A DNA stretch of 64,000 nt from Trogon surrucura (lineage: Eukaryota; Chordata; Aves; Trogoniformes; Trogonidae): contig CM036618.1 of assembly GCA_020746105.1 (NCBI GenBank), positions 17,033,001 through 17,097,000 on the forward strand, given 5' to 3'. The translations under genes were made by a program, and so were the position numbers. The notes below the pieces were generated by a model that had not been told where the DNA came from, made no database searches, and saw only the letters and a program-made list of their open reading frames with translations. Position 1 is the stretch's first letter, and each line of letters starts with the position of its first letter. Shown piece by piece: positions 23,801 through 37,700 of this stretch.

Positions 23801-26800
23801 GATCAAAAGGGTCAAGCCCTCTTCTTCAATGGCCAGCGTCCAAGGAGGACTCCGTTTGATCTTCTGCCTTTCATCCCGACTCTGAATTCCTCGATGCAGC
23901 TCCTGTGTCTGGTTCCTCTCTGCTGCTGAGCCTGGGGCTTCCTCAGTGCTGCCTGCTCTGCAGTATCAGCGGGGATGGCCACAGGGGGGTTGAATTCAGT
24001 ATTTGGTTTGTATACATTTGTATATATTTTACTATTTTCATTATTTTCTTATTAGTACTATTATTGTTTCATTAAGCTATTTTAGTCTTCCAATTCTTAA
24101 GTCTCTCTGCCTTATTCCCTTTTCTCTTCTGGGAGAGGAGAGGGGTTAATAGTGAGCATCTGTTATTTATTTAGTGCCCAGCCCAGCCCTACACCTTGCC
24201 AGTGTGCACTGTTCTCAGTTCAGCCGTGCACCGTTCTGGATGCAAACAGGCAGGTACTTACACAGTTTTCTTCTCCAGGCTTTGCAAATTTCCTTTAATG
24301 TTGTTGTATGCAGCCGATCGGGTCTTTAGGTCTGCTTCTATCTGAGTCACTTGCTAAAACGAAGTTAAAGAAACAGTGAAGTCAACTCAGTGCTTGAGGC
24401 GTTGTCCTCACCCCCCTCCCGCTACCTGTGCACCCCAGCTGAGGACAGGGCTATCAACCCCTCCTAAAACCATCTGATGGTGGCCAAGTGGTGTCAGGGC
24501 TCCGCTGCTGTGTGTGTTACAGCTGTGCCTACGGAGAGAGTTCACGGTTTCATTTGTTATCTGTGTTGAACACATCGCACTTTTCTGAATGGGCTGACAG
24601 TGTAACTAATTCATGCAGCCTGCAATGTGTTTGATTTCACGTCAGGCCAACAATTTCACAAAAGAACTCCACAATGAAGAACAATATGGCAGTATGTAAA
24701 AACAGTAAAATATTACAGTGAAGGGGATTCAAGTGCAGAAAGCATGTCGGTGTACTCTAGTAAATCTGATAAAGGGCCATATACTTACAGACTGGATAGG
24801 TTTAAATATATGTACCATGATTATTACATTAGAATTAAAATAATAATAACTGCTTCAGTACAAATTGTGTGTTTCTGAGCCTCTTCCTGCCCAAACCAAA
24901 GGCAAAGCTCTCACTGACTGCTCTGAGAGGAGGAACCAAACACTACCAAAAGACATGATTACCCACACTGATACATTCTCAGAATTTAGAGTACAATTTA
25001 CCTTTGCTAATGCTTCTGATATATTCTTCAGTGGCTGCTTTATGGGATATTTGGCCATGTCCCACTCAAACCGTGTCAGGTAGCTAATTAGGTCAACTGA
25101 AAATGCAAAGAGATGCATGAAAGCAGATCACTTACCAGATGGCAGGTCTAAGTTTGGATAGTAGTCCCAAGCTATAGCCTAGGCATAACTTTGCTCAACA
25201 TTAGAGGTGGGAGTGAAACAGAAGCCCTCCTTTGAATCACAGAATCACAGAAGCATAGAAAGTTAGGGGTTGGAAGGAACCTCACCAGATCATCTAGTCC
25301 AAGCCCCCCTGCCAGAGCAGGGTCACCCAGGGCAGTCACCCAGGAACGCGTCCAGGCAGGTTTTGAAAGTCTCCAGAGAAGGAGACTCCACAACCCCCCT
25401 GGGCAGCCTGTGCCAGTGCTCTGTCACCCTCATAGTGAAAAAGTTTTTCCTAATCCTAATAGAAATTGGATCTAGATCAAATTCCCACAGACCATACACC
25501 CAACCTAACCGCCTTTCTAAACACCCCCAAACTAGAAGTTGAAGCAGAAATCTTTTCTGCATTACATCTAACAGTATAGGACAAGCATTACTGTAAAAAT
25601 GGCTGTATCAGCATGACACAGCAACATGCAGCCATTCTTCACAGTAGCAACAGCTTTATGTAACTTCAATTTTGATTATTGCAATATGTCTGTTTTTAAT
25701 CCTGGTAAGAGCTATTGGAAAAATACCTTGTGCCCAGGACCAGCAGGAATACTCAGGGTTGTTGAGAGTTTAGAATCACAGAATAATAGAATTTGATAGA
25801 GTTTGATCAAAAGTATTAAGAGCATAGCTGGTGTCGCTTCTCTGTGATTCAGTCAAGCGTTCACTAGAAATGAAATTTAAGCGCAATGAGGAATTCCCCA
25901 TCGGCTTTGCAGGCAGAGTTCACCATGTCACACAAAGCTATACTGTGTTTCTCTAAATGCGTAAATCCAGTCACAGCATCCAACAACAGAAATTCACAGG
26001 AAGGCCCTGTGTGCACAGCTCCCTGAAAATAAGGCACCCTCAGATGACGAGGAGCCATGGCTTCTTCCCAGAATCAAGGTGAGGCGACACATATGACACC
26101 CAGCTCCTAGAACAAGATCATGCTGTTTCACTCAGTTTGAAGACCAAGGATCCTGAACATTAGAAAACATTAAGGCTTAGTATATTATGGTACCAAATAA
26201 GGAATTCTCCTCTAGCACCTCATGAAATCAGGCAGTTTTTCACCTGAGTCCTGAGAGCCCTTAGGATGCCAAACATGCACTTACAAGGTGTTCTTGGGCA
26301 ATTTTATTGGATAAGATAAAGTCATCCATCCTGCCACAACAAGCAGAGTGGCTGGGACTGTCCCATTGCACTTTAGGGAGGCCACAGGAACGCATCAGGC
26401 AGGGTCCCAATGAAGAATATCTGAGAAGTTCCTCTAGGGAGATGGGGAGAAAACCAGCTCAAGGTGCCAAGTAAAAGGAAGGGCATGCTGGAGTTATTTA
26501 GTGCTTTTTTGCTGTCTTGTCTGGCGAGTTAATTCAGTCCCAAAGCAAGGTTTCAGAATAATTTCTTGCAGGCTGGACTTACATGGTATGGGGAAAACTT
26601 TATGAATCAAGAGAAGCATGAGAAGGAATGTGAAAAGTTGTGTAACTGCCATACTACCACCCTGTCTCGTGTGATACTGAATACCCTTGGCAGGAGAGCA
26701 CTATCCTTTCCATGGGCTTCTCTCACCCCACAACAGAGTCAGTTTACCCTATTAGATTTCGAAAGCATGGAAAGTCTTATGTTAGGAGGAAACAGGCTTC

Positions 26801-29800
26801 TTAGCAAGAGATAAACTGCCTGGGAGGCAGAGAGTGCTGGCATGATGATGTTCTCACCTTCTTTCTAAAACCACAGCTGTATAAACCTCCCCCATATCCA
26901 ACAGACAGGAATCACGAGGCAAAGATCCAACCCTTCCTGCTAAGCTCTCATTGGGAATCAGAAAATTCTCCTGCATAGGTAGGATGAGGAAAGGGGGCAA
27001 AACTGCAGAAGGCAGGGAGGGCCATCAGACAGCTCCTGCGAGCACCGTTCTCTGGCAGTGCTTGCTCGTGGTCTCTGGAGGGAAGGCAGGGAGGTCAAAA
27101 ATGACTTGAGCAACAAAGTTCACAGAGCTTTTTCAGTGTGAGGTACAGGACACAAGGATTTCATCCCGCTGCCTCTCTTCCAAGCTTTCTTGCTTAGGAT
27201 TTGCTAAATTCAATGGGAATGAAACCCTCAAAGTGCATGATACTACATGTGGCCTATGTGGAGGAACAGTGTATTCATAGCTTCTTTAAAGACAGACGCA
27301 GACTTATTTATAGCTGAGGAGATGTGAAAGTTCCCTGAAGACCTACACATGACCTTTTGTCCTGGTTTTAGCTAAAAACCCCAGCCTGATCTTGGGGATA
27401 GCACAAACTGCTGCAAACACACTAGCAGAACTAAGTTTAAAATGCCAAGCAGTCCAAGTAGCCTGGTGTTCCTGGAATGGCACCCCTCATTTATGGAACC
27501 CATCAAGTCACTTCTAAAAGACTTCATACAGCTGCCCATCCAGGAGAGATGCTTCCTACCCTCCCCCCAAGGCACTCACAGCTGCCCAGGAATCCCACAG
27601 CCTGAATCTCTCATAACTCTAACTTACTCATCCAGCTCTAAGAGGCAATGTTAAATACTTTCCCTTCGAAATACGTAATTCTTCAAAATTGTTATGCTTC
27701 CCATTTTGCTTTGTTCTGAGCTCATTATAAAGAACTGGCCACTATCAAATTTTCAGATTCGCTTGGGTTTAACATTACTATAAATGGAAGAAAATTTGAT
27801 CTGAATCTTTGAAGAACAGCTTTACTTATATTTCACTTTTTTTTTATTCTGTCATAAACAAGAAAGCATTTCCTCGTGTTCCGATATACCTTTATCGCAC
27901 AAACACACATTTCCCTGTGTAGGAGAGAAATCTCCATGCGGCTGCTTCCAACTAATGCACACTGTAAAGCAGTATGTGTGTTCACTTAAATAAAAGTGCT
28001 GTATTTTCTAGTACCTTTGCATTTTACTTCATACAAATCTAACCAAACAATTGCTAGACACATAACCGTCATCTTCATCACTTCATGAACTGTCCCGGTT
28101 TCAGCCAGCCCAACCCTAACCCATGACAGTGGACCAAACTGTTGTCAGGATTATACACAACTGCGCTAAAATCAGGAGACTTGTATAGTGTAACTTAAAA
28201 CAAAATTTGTGTTGTGATGGCTTAGTATTCCGAAATGGGACAACACAGAAAGAAGCTGTGTCTTATAAATTTATTTCTGATTTCACAACCTTGAGGAAGT
28301 CTTCACCTTTGGGGTCTTTTTGCTAACCAGAAAGGGAACGAGGAAGAATTTGTACAGCAAAGTTGCTGCTGCTTATGAAGAATAATACTGGAATATATTA
28401 GGTGAATCCTCATATACTAAAGTTGACTCAGTTTTTTAAGATGCAGTCAATAATCTTGGAAATGTCTTAGTTTAGTATCATTTGTTTGGGTGACCAAATC
28501 TGGACAGAGGACAGAAATGAGTAACACATACAAGTAATTTGCACATCCTTCTATTACAACACATGCAGAGCTGATAGGAAAGGAGGTGTAAAAAAAGGAA
28601 ACAAAGGAAATAAGTAAAACCTGTTGTTTCTCAAGTCATAGGGATATCGTGATCAAGCTACGAGGTTGTCACTTGAGAAATCCGTCGTAACCTGATCACT
28701 GTATCTCTACAACCAGACCAAGACTTGTCTCTAGCACTAATACACACAAATGCATGCTTGTAACAGCACCGCAATCATCAATCCTTAACATACTTTTGAG
28801 ACATTTCATTTTATCCTTTCGCCCTGAAACACAATAAGTGGAATTACTGTACTTGTCAAGCAGTTGCACTCATCAAAAGGCAGTCTTAGGTCAGGCAAGG
28901 AGGACATTTCTAAAGGAACTTCCTCACCATCCTTTACTCATACAGATCTGAAGTACAACATTGCAAACAGTCAAAAGGTGATGGAGTGTGCACTCTTAGT
29001 TTATTTAAAAGCATAATTAGCAAGTGTAACACATTCAATTTTGCTGTACTTCTCCAGGTCAGCTAGGGATGAATTAGCTCTGAAACACACTCAGGGTCTA
29101 ATGAAACATGCAGAGATCTAGGAGCCATCAGTTTCCAAATGCTAATTTTGTTCTTGACACAGGCTGCTTTAGGGCCTTGAGTAGCATACTAGAAAATAAA
29201 AGGGGGAAATTAGTTCATGGAGGTTGTAAAAACACCACATTGGCTACTTAGAGGTGATGCAGGGGAGCACACAGTGAGGTAGTAGGCTTCCACAGGCCTT
29301 TTCCATGGCAAAAGTGTCCCTGCTGTCACTGCCTGCTCTTCTTCTCAGCTACACAACTGCTGCCACCCAGGACACGACACCACTGGTGGACATGTCTCCC
29401 AACAGGAGTAGCACGACCTTGTGAGTGGAGTCCCAGCTCCATGTTTTGGAGCTGTCACCTGTCACAGCCACCTGTGATGTCAAAAATGCCCAGCTAGCCA
29501 TATGAACTATCCCAGCGCCGTAGGAGGGAAGACAAATCACTAACGGATGTCTTTCAGATGTCATGCAGCCATGCAGAATGAGATTTATCTGCCTGTAAGA
29601 GATGAAGCCCATACAGGGCACAGAAAGGTGCTAGGTCATTTTAGGAGTGAAGGATGTTTTCTGCTTTCCTTTTCACTCCTCAGCTCGTCTTAGCAACTAG
29701 TTTGGTATCAGATGCAGAACACTGGCACTGGATAAAGTTTCTGCTAACTTTAAGAAAAATGAGAACAGGGTAGATGTGTTCTTAAAAAATATTGCTGACG

Positions 29801-32800
29801 GTTTTGCTTTCTAATGTGTTTTTCCATTCCACACGTTCATATTCTAAAGCAAACAAAGGCAGCATCAATGCATTAAAAACCTCGCATTCATAGCACCTAC
29901 CTCCATTAGCGAGAAGATTTTCCTGGACTTTATCTTTTGAGTCCTCCATAACTTCTCCTATGTACTGGGCTATTTTCTTTATTATGCTTAGGTGTAACAA
30001 AAGAAGCTTTGTTAGTGAAAAAAAACAGAATGAATATAAAACAGTTGCCACAATGATCTGATACACATGAAGATGCCCAAACAAAACACTTCCAAAACAA
30101 GGCAGGTTAACTTGCAATTCAAGTGATGATAAACAATCTATGGTATATTACAGAACTAAATGCCTCGTTTCTAAATACACTGATCTCTGCAAACGCATAG
30201 ACAATGCCATCTCCCCAGTGCTCTAGACTTCCAGAAGATCAAGATTCACCCTTCCATACACTCATGATACTCATAGCAGAAAACAGAAGACAAGAAAACC
30301 ATGTTTAAAACTCCAAAGGTGATGGAAGAACGTGACACTACATGCAGACAACATTCGCTAAAAATCTGTTCCATGGGATGCTAAATACATCCTCAGAGCC
30401 TGCTGAAATAAGGTTCTTACAAAGTACTCAGGAAATGAAAACGCTCTCTTGCTTGACAGAGAGAATTTCCTTCTTAATCCGCTTCTTTATGGGACTCTCT
30501 CTTCTCTTTAGCGTCGTGGACAAAACATTCATTTCAGATGTGAAAGAACTAGCTTCAAATCCTCCTGCTGATTAACAGCAGCGATTTGAACAGAGCCTCT
30601 CCTGGAGAACACTGTCTCCACACATTTACCTAATCTTGGTTTATTTTAAAAAATGCATTCGTCAAGTCTCTCCAGCAGTAGACCCTCTTGGCTCTAGTCA
30701 AAGTACCTATCTCACACAGGCCAGGAGCCTTTCTGGTTGTTCCAGTATCCTTCTATACTCGGAGGTATTCATAGAATTTGGCCTTCAGTTCCCTACCCAT
30801 TCCAGTTTGATTACACCTTGTAAAAAAAAAAAAAGCAACACCTAAAAAGTAACTGCCTGCCTGATCATGAAATTAGCAGAGACATGAAGTGGACATAGTC
30901 CTTGGCATGGTGACGGAGTGGAGAATAATGGCAAACCGCTTCTCCTTTTCTTTCCTTACAGAGGAGAGACTACTACAACTGCAGATGAGCTGGAGGCTGA
31001 AAGGGCACCTGCAGTGTTCGGACAATGTGTCTTATGACATCCTGTGGCTTTCAAGAGCTCAGGAAAGGCACTTCAGGTCAGGTACAGACACCACAAAAGC
31101 ATCAGATAAAAGGATTTTCTCTGATGTCCTGCAAAGCAGTTATATGGGCCATTGAAAAGCAGTTGTTCATAAAGATGAAGATTCCCTCTATATCCATTCC
31201 TGTGAAGAAACTTACAGTCCTCAGGAAGGTTTTCCAGTCCTGTGATAGGGAGAAAAAATCTGAGATTGCTGATGCTGCAATGAAGTAGTCAGAATTCCTG
31301 TTGTTTGGGGTCATTCAGGCAGGACAAGGGAAGATCTTATCATGGCCTTTCAGTATATAAGGGGGGCTTATGGGACAGATGGAGAGAGACTTTCTACAAG
31401 CACCTGTAGTGACAGAATAAGAGGCAACAGTTTTAAACTGAAAGACGGTAGATTTAGATTGGATATAAGGAAGAAATTCTTTATGATGAGGGTAGTGAGA
31501 CACTGGAAGAAGTTTCCCAGAGAGGTTGCAGATGCCTCTTCCCTGAAAGTGTTCAAGGCCAGGTTGGATGAAGCTTTGAGCAAACGGATCTAGTGGTATT
31601 TGTCCCTGCCCATGGAAGGGGGGTTGGAACTAGATGATCTTTAAATGTCCTTTCCAACCCAACCCATTCTTCTCATGACCATGGACAGGCGCAGTTCAGA
31701 GTGCCTATAGGAGGAATCTACACCATTGTGCTCTAGTTCTTATCCCTCTCTCGGGGCTGCTGCAATTTTTCACCATCTGGCCGCAGCCACGTAAGGACCT
31801 GGTGCCCCCTGAGCGTTGCAGGAGTACAGAGTGTTGCCCACACTCAAGCCACAGAGAGGGGCATCAGCTGCGACCCTGCCAAGCACTTCTGCAATTTTCA
31901 GCTGATTTTAGTCTCCTTCATGATGCTCAGGGAGCCCAGAGGAACTTGGAACAAGACAAGACTCCAGCTCAGTTGGGAAGAAGAGCATAGCAGAAGGCTA
32001 AAAATGTTATGAAGAAAGCAGTTAACAGGAAAGTGCATAAGGCAGTACCTTTTCCAAGGGGCCTGAGCTGCTTTTGGTACTGTTGAGTGCAGCTGGCAGC
32101 TAACCTGACAGCTGGGACACAGCTCTGGTCTCCCTCCATGGGTACACATGGTGGGTGGGACACGTATGTGCTCTCCTTTACCCAGCAGTCCTAGCTGCCC
32201 AGGCAAGGCTTGGCTCCCTTCCAGCCCACACACCCCAAGGTCCCTGCAGCAGGATACAGCCAGAATGTACAGATGTATACAGAGAAATGTCCTTCGGTCC
32301 TGACTTAGTGTCTGTGCCTTGCATCCTATGAAATGTGAGCGGGATTTACTCATCCAGCACATTCCCCATGAGAGGAAAGAACACGCACCCTGTGCACCCC
32401 TGATGTTTAAGACAAATGAGAAGAATAAGACCCCAGAGGAGCCCCATCGACCCCAGTGACACCCAGCAGTGAGCAGCTTTCACATCCAACCCTTAAACCT
32501 CTGCTTTTGGATGAGACGAATCCCACCCTGAGCAAATATCATGCTCAAATGATACGTTATAAAAGAGGACGGTTTCAGTTAAACTACCTCAAGAAGTAGT
32601 AATAAAAACCTCTAAAGAGAATAACTCCATTTAGCCTAATATTATGGCTTGGAAGACCCTTGCGTTTTGTGTCCAAAACTGCTGCAACAAAAAAAACCAA
32701 AAACAAAACAAAACCCAAACCAAAACAAAATAAACCAAAACAGCACACACTATTTAAATGATACTGTGTATTAAAGGGTGCTACTGGCTAGGCCTCCAAA

Positions 32801-35800
32801 ATACTGCAGGAAGCAGAAACCCTGCAATCCACAGCCACCGCAGAACGCTCTGCTGATCAAGGACCCAAGAAAACCTCTGGGTAAGGGTGACCCTGGGGGG
32901 ACTGTCAGCTTGAGAGATCTCCACGATACCACCCAGTGACATGGAAAAACACTCCACCTCCCTGCGTAAATAAATAATAAAAGTATGTGGAAACAATAGA
33001 TCCTGCAAACTCTTGCCCCTTCTCTGCTGTCCTGGCAGGAGGCAGCGCTGACAGGTTTGCGCTGCCCGGCTTTACTGGTAGTTGTGTTTATCTAGCAACA
33101 GGTCAGCAGGTAGCTGTTTCAGAGGAGCAGGAACATAAATGCTCAGGTCACTTGAACAGGCTCGTAACCCTCTGGATGCCATTTGCTTCTACAAAGTGCG
33201 ACTGCTTGGCGTTTTAACCCTTGAATCACTATTTAGACACAAACTCCTCAATATGTATTTAATGCAAGATCATAGAATGGGTTGGGTTGGGAGGGACCTT
33301 GAAGGTCATCTAGGTCCTGCCATGGGCAGGGACACCTGCCACAAGACCAGGTTGCTGAAATCCCCATCCAACCTGGCCTTGAACACTTCCAGGGAGGGGA
33401 TGTCCACAACTTCTCTGGGCACCCTCATAGTAATCCTACAGAGAAATGCATTCTAGCAGACTTATTTTTACCCAAACTGCCTAGTGTAGATGTAAACAGT
33501 TTATATCAGTGTCTCTTTATGTGTCTGCAACTGCCAGACATAATCTATGTATCAAGGATATTTAGACAAGCAAATCCTTATCAGTCCTGGCTGGGGGGAA
33601 AAAGACAAAAAGCCCCTGTACCTCTGTGACCAAGACTATATGTGAGGTATACTTCCGAAGCAGAAAAAGAAAACCCCCCAAAATCCCAGCAGCTTACACT
33701 TTCATTGCCTCAACGACAAAGCCTACATGTAAAGTATCTTACAACCTGGCATTTTCTCAGGTTGTTGTACTGTATCATTCTTTGCACACCCAGGTCAGTT
33801 GAGCCCAAAAGGCAAACTGGGCAATCATCAGCAAGGAGATCATGTGAGCCCTTGCATAAGTAGGTTTGATACAAAGCGACTCAATTTTCTTGTTTTCAAT
33901 GAGTTTAAAAGCCCGAGAGTCAGAGCTCTGGATTTCATTTTGAAAAACTTATGCCTTAGAACTCCTCTATCTAGTTATAAAAGGAACAGAAGGCTAAATA
34001 GAAATATTCTGGGAAAATAAGATGAAAGAGGGCTTCATATTCTCTGCTGTTTGATTAATTTAAGTTTTTTTGGATGGGGTCGGAGGATGTTCTTTTAAAA
34101 AATACAACACAACAACCTTTGCAAGTAGTTTCCTTTCAAGAAACAGCTTCCCTAGCACTGCCACTCAAATAGACTGCTGCACAGGCAAAACTATCACAGA
34201 CTTAATCCAGCTACATTTTGAGGAACGATCCTTTTTTTTTTTGCAATGACTCCATGACAATCAACACAAGGGTTAAACAAAGCCAATCCACCTTAGTCCA
34301 GTTGTAGTCCAGGCTGAACTGAGCCAGACCGAGGTGAACACAAGGACATACCCTCCCATAAAAAGAATGTCTATTTCTCATTTGTAGGCAGTAAATAAGA
34401 TCTATTTTACCTTTCAGCAAAGCTATCAAGTTTTCCCAACTCATCTGACAGACCAACAAGAGCATCCAGTGTCCCCACCTGCGCAAAAGATGAGAAGTAG
34501 GTGAAAGATGCACAAGACTGTCTAAGTCTTCTGTTGGCAGAGTCTTAGGGACACTGACTTGTGTTTAGCACTTGTGAATTCAACAGTTTGACAGAACTTT
34601 ATTTACTTGGTGGAAAATAATAGCAATTCCTTTACCCGAGACCGAGGTCATGAAAAGGCTTTTCCAATAAAGGAAAAAAATATGCGTAGCCTCAAGACTA
34701 CACATCAGTGTCTTCCTTCCTGTTTTCATTCCTGTATCATCAAATTGCATGAGTATTTAAGTTACGAAATAGTGACTGGAAGTGCACACAACATACATAC
34801 AAACAAATCAGATGTACTGAGAGGACCAAAGGAAGCAGCACTTATTCAAAAGGGGGTCTCTGCATAGTTCGCTATTACTGAGGACTGAGCCTCTTGCAAC
34901 GCCATTTCCTCCAATATCTGCTTTTTGTATGATTCTGTCACAGTCCTAATCCCATGTTTATGGTATTGCAATACATTGCTGAACCTTTACTTGCCGTGTT
35001 GCCAGCTCAACATTATGAGGAGTCAAGCTGAAGGAGAAGAAACAAATTTTACATAGAACAATTAGCAGACTATTCATGGGCTGGTTGCACCTTCAGATAA
35101 AGGAAATAAAGCATTTGCAACTTGAGCAGACTCACACCAACACTGGCTGGATAAGGCATACAGATGGTAAAAATCAGACAGATCTCAGCTACACTTGCAA
35201 AAAGCAACATTCCCAGTCTGAGATATTCATGTGACAATTCAGTAGATTATTACTTGAGAATAGGCCACAATCCTCTTTCACTTGCACCCTTATGTAATTA
35301 GAACAGCTCAAGTTACAACTGTTAACATTTTTATTGGACTAAAGACAGATCCTGAATGCACCAAGTGTAGCTTTGTTAAGTTGACAGGTGATGGCCACTC
35401 CCCAAGGAACCAAGTTCTACATCTGTGATAGCTCCATAGACTTTAATGAAGTTTGTTTGTTATTTTCATTTCTACAAGGTAAATAAAAATAAGGTGCAGA
35501 TCTCATAAATAAGGATTAAAAAATGCAAAGATATCTCAAAATCATGGAGTAATAATCTTTCTATTTATATGATGACATGAAGCTGGGTAATGCAGCTGAA
35601 TATACACACACATCCATTTCCCAAGGAATACTCTGCATTTTAGCAGTGTCCTCCCTGTCAGCAGTCTGACTGGCATGGTTCTAGATACTTAGCTACCCCC
35701 TTCGCACTAGCAATCCAAGACATACAATGCTGTATGACTTTCACAACTGGGAGCAATTGGTACATCAAACGCAATAGATCAGCTATTTAACTCTTCTCAC

Positions 35801-36179
35801 TCATCTTCACTCCTTATACATACATCCTTCCAATGTGAAGGTCAGCTTCAAGCACAATGACTTCTTTTCTGTCTGATCAATTTTCAGTTGACTGAATGCA
35901 ACTCATCCTCCACCTGCAACCTTCTTGTACTCTGCACGTATTATCCCAAAAGATAAATACCCCATTTTTCCCCCCAAAATTGAGCCCTGGCTAATTCTGC
36001 TCCATCACCCATATACAAACCTCCTACTCATTTACCTTTAAGTCTGGAATATGGAATTTGCTGTTGCTGGACAAGTTGGATTTAGATGTCACCGTGTTCA
36101 TTCTCTCCCATGCCTGAAGATTTGTTTTATCTCCTGGGGCAGAAATTAGCCAGAACTCTGACATGATCGCTCCAGGTCA
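17846..36179 (-). CDS. ATP6V1C2: V-type proton ATPase V1 subunit C2, complete coding region
   Basis: Subunit C of the V1 sector; in the family it links the stator stalks to the membrane sector and controls V1/Vo assembly. Exons, 5' to 3' on the minus strand: 36179-36036 (ATG at 36164-36162), 34478-34411, 29986-29901, 25096-25002, 24353-24262, 22669-22571, 21100-21032, 20094-20002, 19575-19482, 19172-19075, 18664-18535, 17935-17846 (stop 17848-17846). Junction phases agree throughout and give 380 residues, the length of the short mammalian form. Visible landmarks are the start [11 protein letters not shown], the FEWDMAKYP segment (exon 4), [15 protein letters not shown] (exon 10) and the end IDLSLLD. 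I did not find the extra exon that gives the longer mammalian C2 isoform between 19,172 and 19,482. C2 rather than the C1 paralogue is called from its position beside PDIA6 and NOL10. Introns hold CR1/SINE copies at 21.8, 22.0, 25.2, 31.3 and 33.3 kb. Confidence 0.95.
21790..22018 (+). repeat. CR1 fragment in ATP6V1C2 intron
   Basis: A plus-oriented CR1 3' end with CTTTTTCACTGTGAGGGTGA, GGTTGGACTAGATGACCTC and the tail TATTCTCTGATTC. Its 3' end abuts the 3' end of the SINE on the other strand. Confidence 0.9.
22022..22192 (-). repeat. tRNA-Ile-headed, CR1-tailed SINE (5'-truncated)
   Basis: Read on the minus strand, the right part (22,192 to about 22,130) is the 3' two-thirds of a tRNA-Ile: TTAGAGCGTGGTGCTGATAA (anticodon GAT), then ACACCAAGGTCGCGG and the B-box GGTTCGATCCCC. 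The A-box half is missing. It passes into a CR1-type 3' region (CCATGACAGGGAGGTTGG, GATCTCTAAGGTC) and ends in repeated ATTCTATG units at 22,022. This composition matches the known songbird SINE type with a tRNA-Ile head and CR1 tail; the exact family name is inferred. It is not a functional tRNA gene. Confidence 0.8.
25236..25460 (-). repeat. CR1 fragment in ATP6V1C2 intron 3
   Basis: A minus-oriented CR1 3' end, ATCACAGAATCACAGAAGC then GGGGTTGGAAGGAACC, just upstream of exon 4 in gene orientation. It is 5'-truncated at about 25,460. Confidence 0.9.
31310..31675 (+). repeat. CR1 fragment in ATP6V1C2 intron 2
   Basis: A plus-oriented CR1 (GGAAGATCTTATCATGGCC, GGTTGGAACTAGATGATC, CCAACCCAACCCATTCTT). 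It is a different subfamily from the copies at 2621 and 50,399, with a distinct 3' end. Confidence 0.85.
33268..33432 (-). repeat. CR1 3'-end fragment in ATP6V1C2 intron 2
   Basis: Minus-oriented: ATCATAGAATGGGTTGGG at the 3' end, then CTGCCATGGGCAGGGACACC and CTGGCCTTGAACACTTCC. Confidence 0.85.
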
Positions 36180-36779
36180 CTGTGGAAATACAAAGCAGGT
36201 AAGTGGCTAAAAGAGCACCACACAAAATGCGCTCTTTCCTAACAACAAGAAGAGTTAGAGCAGATCATTTATTTAATTTATTTTTTTTCAGAAATACCAG
36301 GACAGTGAGTCAGTCTCAGGCTGAAATGGAACATGACCTTCACCAGAATGTCACAGGAAGAGTGCGGCTGTTCCTCCTTCCTCACATTTGTTCCATCCAG
36401 CTTCTGAGTGAAGAAATGAAGCTTCCTCCTCCTTCTCTTCCCTCCCAGCCTGTTTGCTCACCTTGAGCTCAAACTCCAGTCTCCAGTGTGGAGTTTGGGG
36501 ACTTCACTAAACCATCCCAAAGTAACTAAGCATTTCTGTTTGACAAATATCATATCTGGAATTTTGGAAAAGTGAAAACGAGATGTATAAAGACCTCTTC
36601 TGAACACACAGGCTGCAAAAGATGTCGCTGGAATATTGATTTCCCCCGTGTTTTTCTCCTCAGGTTGGATAGGAAGAAGCAAGTGGTGGCGTACAGAGAC
36701 GGCACCTGCGAGAATCCAGAGGGGACAACCTCACCGGTCGTAGCCCAGCAGACCACGGCAGGACAAGCAGAAACATCCC

Positions 36780-37235
36780 GTTCCCCTCGGAAGGGTCTCG
36801 CCGGAGTCTCTCCCGCGGGGCACGACGGGGTCTCGGGTGCGAGGGGCAGGGAAAGTGCCGCACTTGCCCCTCCCGCCCCCCGCGGTGCCCGGCCGCTGCC
36901 CGGGGCTGGCCCCTTCCTCCGCCCCGGAGCATCGCAGACGGGGACGGAGGCCCCCCCCTCCTCGGTACGCGCCGAGCCCTGCGAGCGGGGCTGGGGTGTT
37001 TGGGGAGGGGGGATCCCTGCCCGCTGCCTTACCTGCCAAAGCCGCCGATCCCGGTGGCGGCCGCCCCGTCGCTGCCAGCCCGGTGGCGGCTCCGGGCGGG
37101 GCGGGAGCGAACACGCCCGGGGCGGCGGCCGGGGCAGGGTCGGGGCGGAGCGGGGCGGGGGAGAGAGGGAGGGCAGCCCCCGGAGACACGCCGAGGAGGG
37201 GCAGGTGGGTGCGAGCGGACAGGGGGTGTTGCGCT
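36780..37235 (-). promoter_or_regulatory. ATP6V1C2: CpG island promoter and 5'UTR exon of ATP6V1C2
   Basis: A GC- and CpG-rich block lies about 0.7 kb upstream of the coding start in gene orientation. It contains a strong minus-strand donor, CAG/GTAAGG, so a noncoding first exon should end at 37,033. The next exon starts at 36,179 after TTTCCACAG, 15 bp before the ATG. G-box and GC-box repeats (GGGGCGGAGCGGGGCGGGG) lie near 37,140. The transcription start cannot be fixed from sequence. Confidence 0.7.
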
Positions 37236-37566
37236 GGGTGATACGACACCTTAACAGCCGGTAACAGCTCTGACGCTTTGCGGCTTTTCGACTTTTTGCA
37301 GTCTTTTAAAGTCGCAAAAATAGTGCGAGTTTTTAATCAAACACTGACCACCTCGAGAAACTCGGAAGGTTTTAAAGTAGGTAAAGAAACTTTCAAGAAA
37401 TTCTTGTTTCTGGGACTTCTCTGGGTGCTTTATTTAACAAATCCTCGGGCAGTGCAGGTGTCTGTGATGCTTCCTCTCCTGGTGATGCTTCTTCCTCGGT
37501 AGAGTGTATCTGTGCCTTTCCACTAATTCTTGAGTTTGTCTTATGTTACCTTAAGCTTGGTTTAGA

Positions 37567-37700
37567 TCATAGAATCATAGAATGGTTGGGTTGGAATGAA
37601 CCTTAAAAATTATCTAGTTCCCACCCCTCTGCCATGGGCAGAGACACCTCCCACTAGACCAGGTTGCTCAATGCCCCCTCCAACCTAGCCTTGGGGAAAA
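37567..37700 (-). repeat. CR1 3'-end fragment
   Basis: Minus-oriented: ATCATAGAATCATAGAATGG, CTGCCATGGGCAGAGACACC, then ACCAGGTTGCTCAATGCCCC. Confidence 0.85.

Noticed and set aside
36572-37264. Open frames of up to 230 codons near the ATP6V1C2 promoter
   Set aside because: Same cause: CpG-island composition rich in Gly, Ala, Pro and Arg codons. The splice donor at 37,033 fits a noncoding exon instead.
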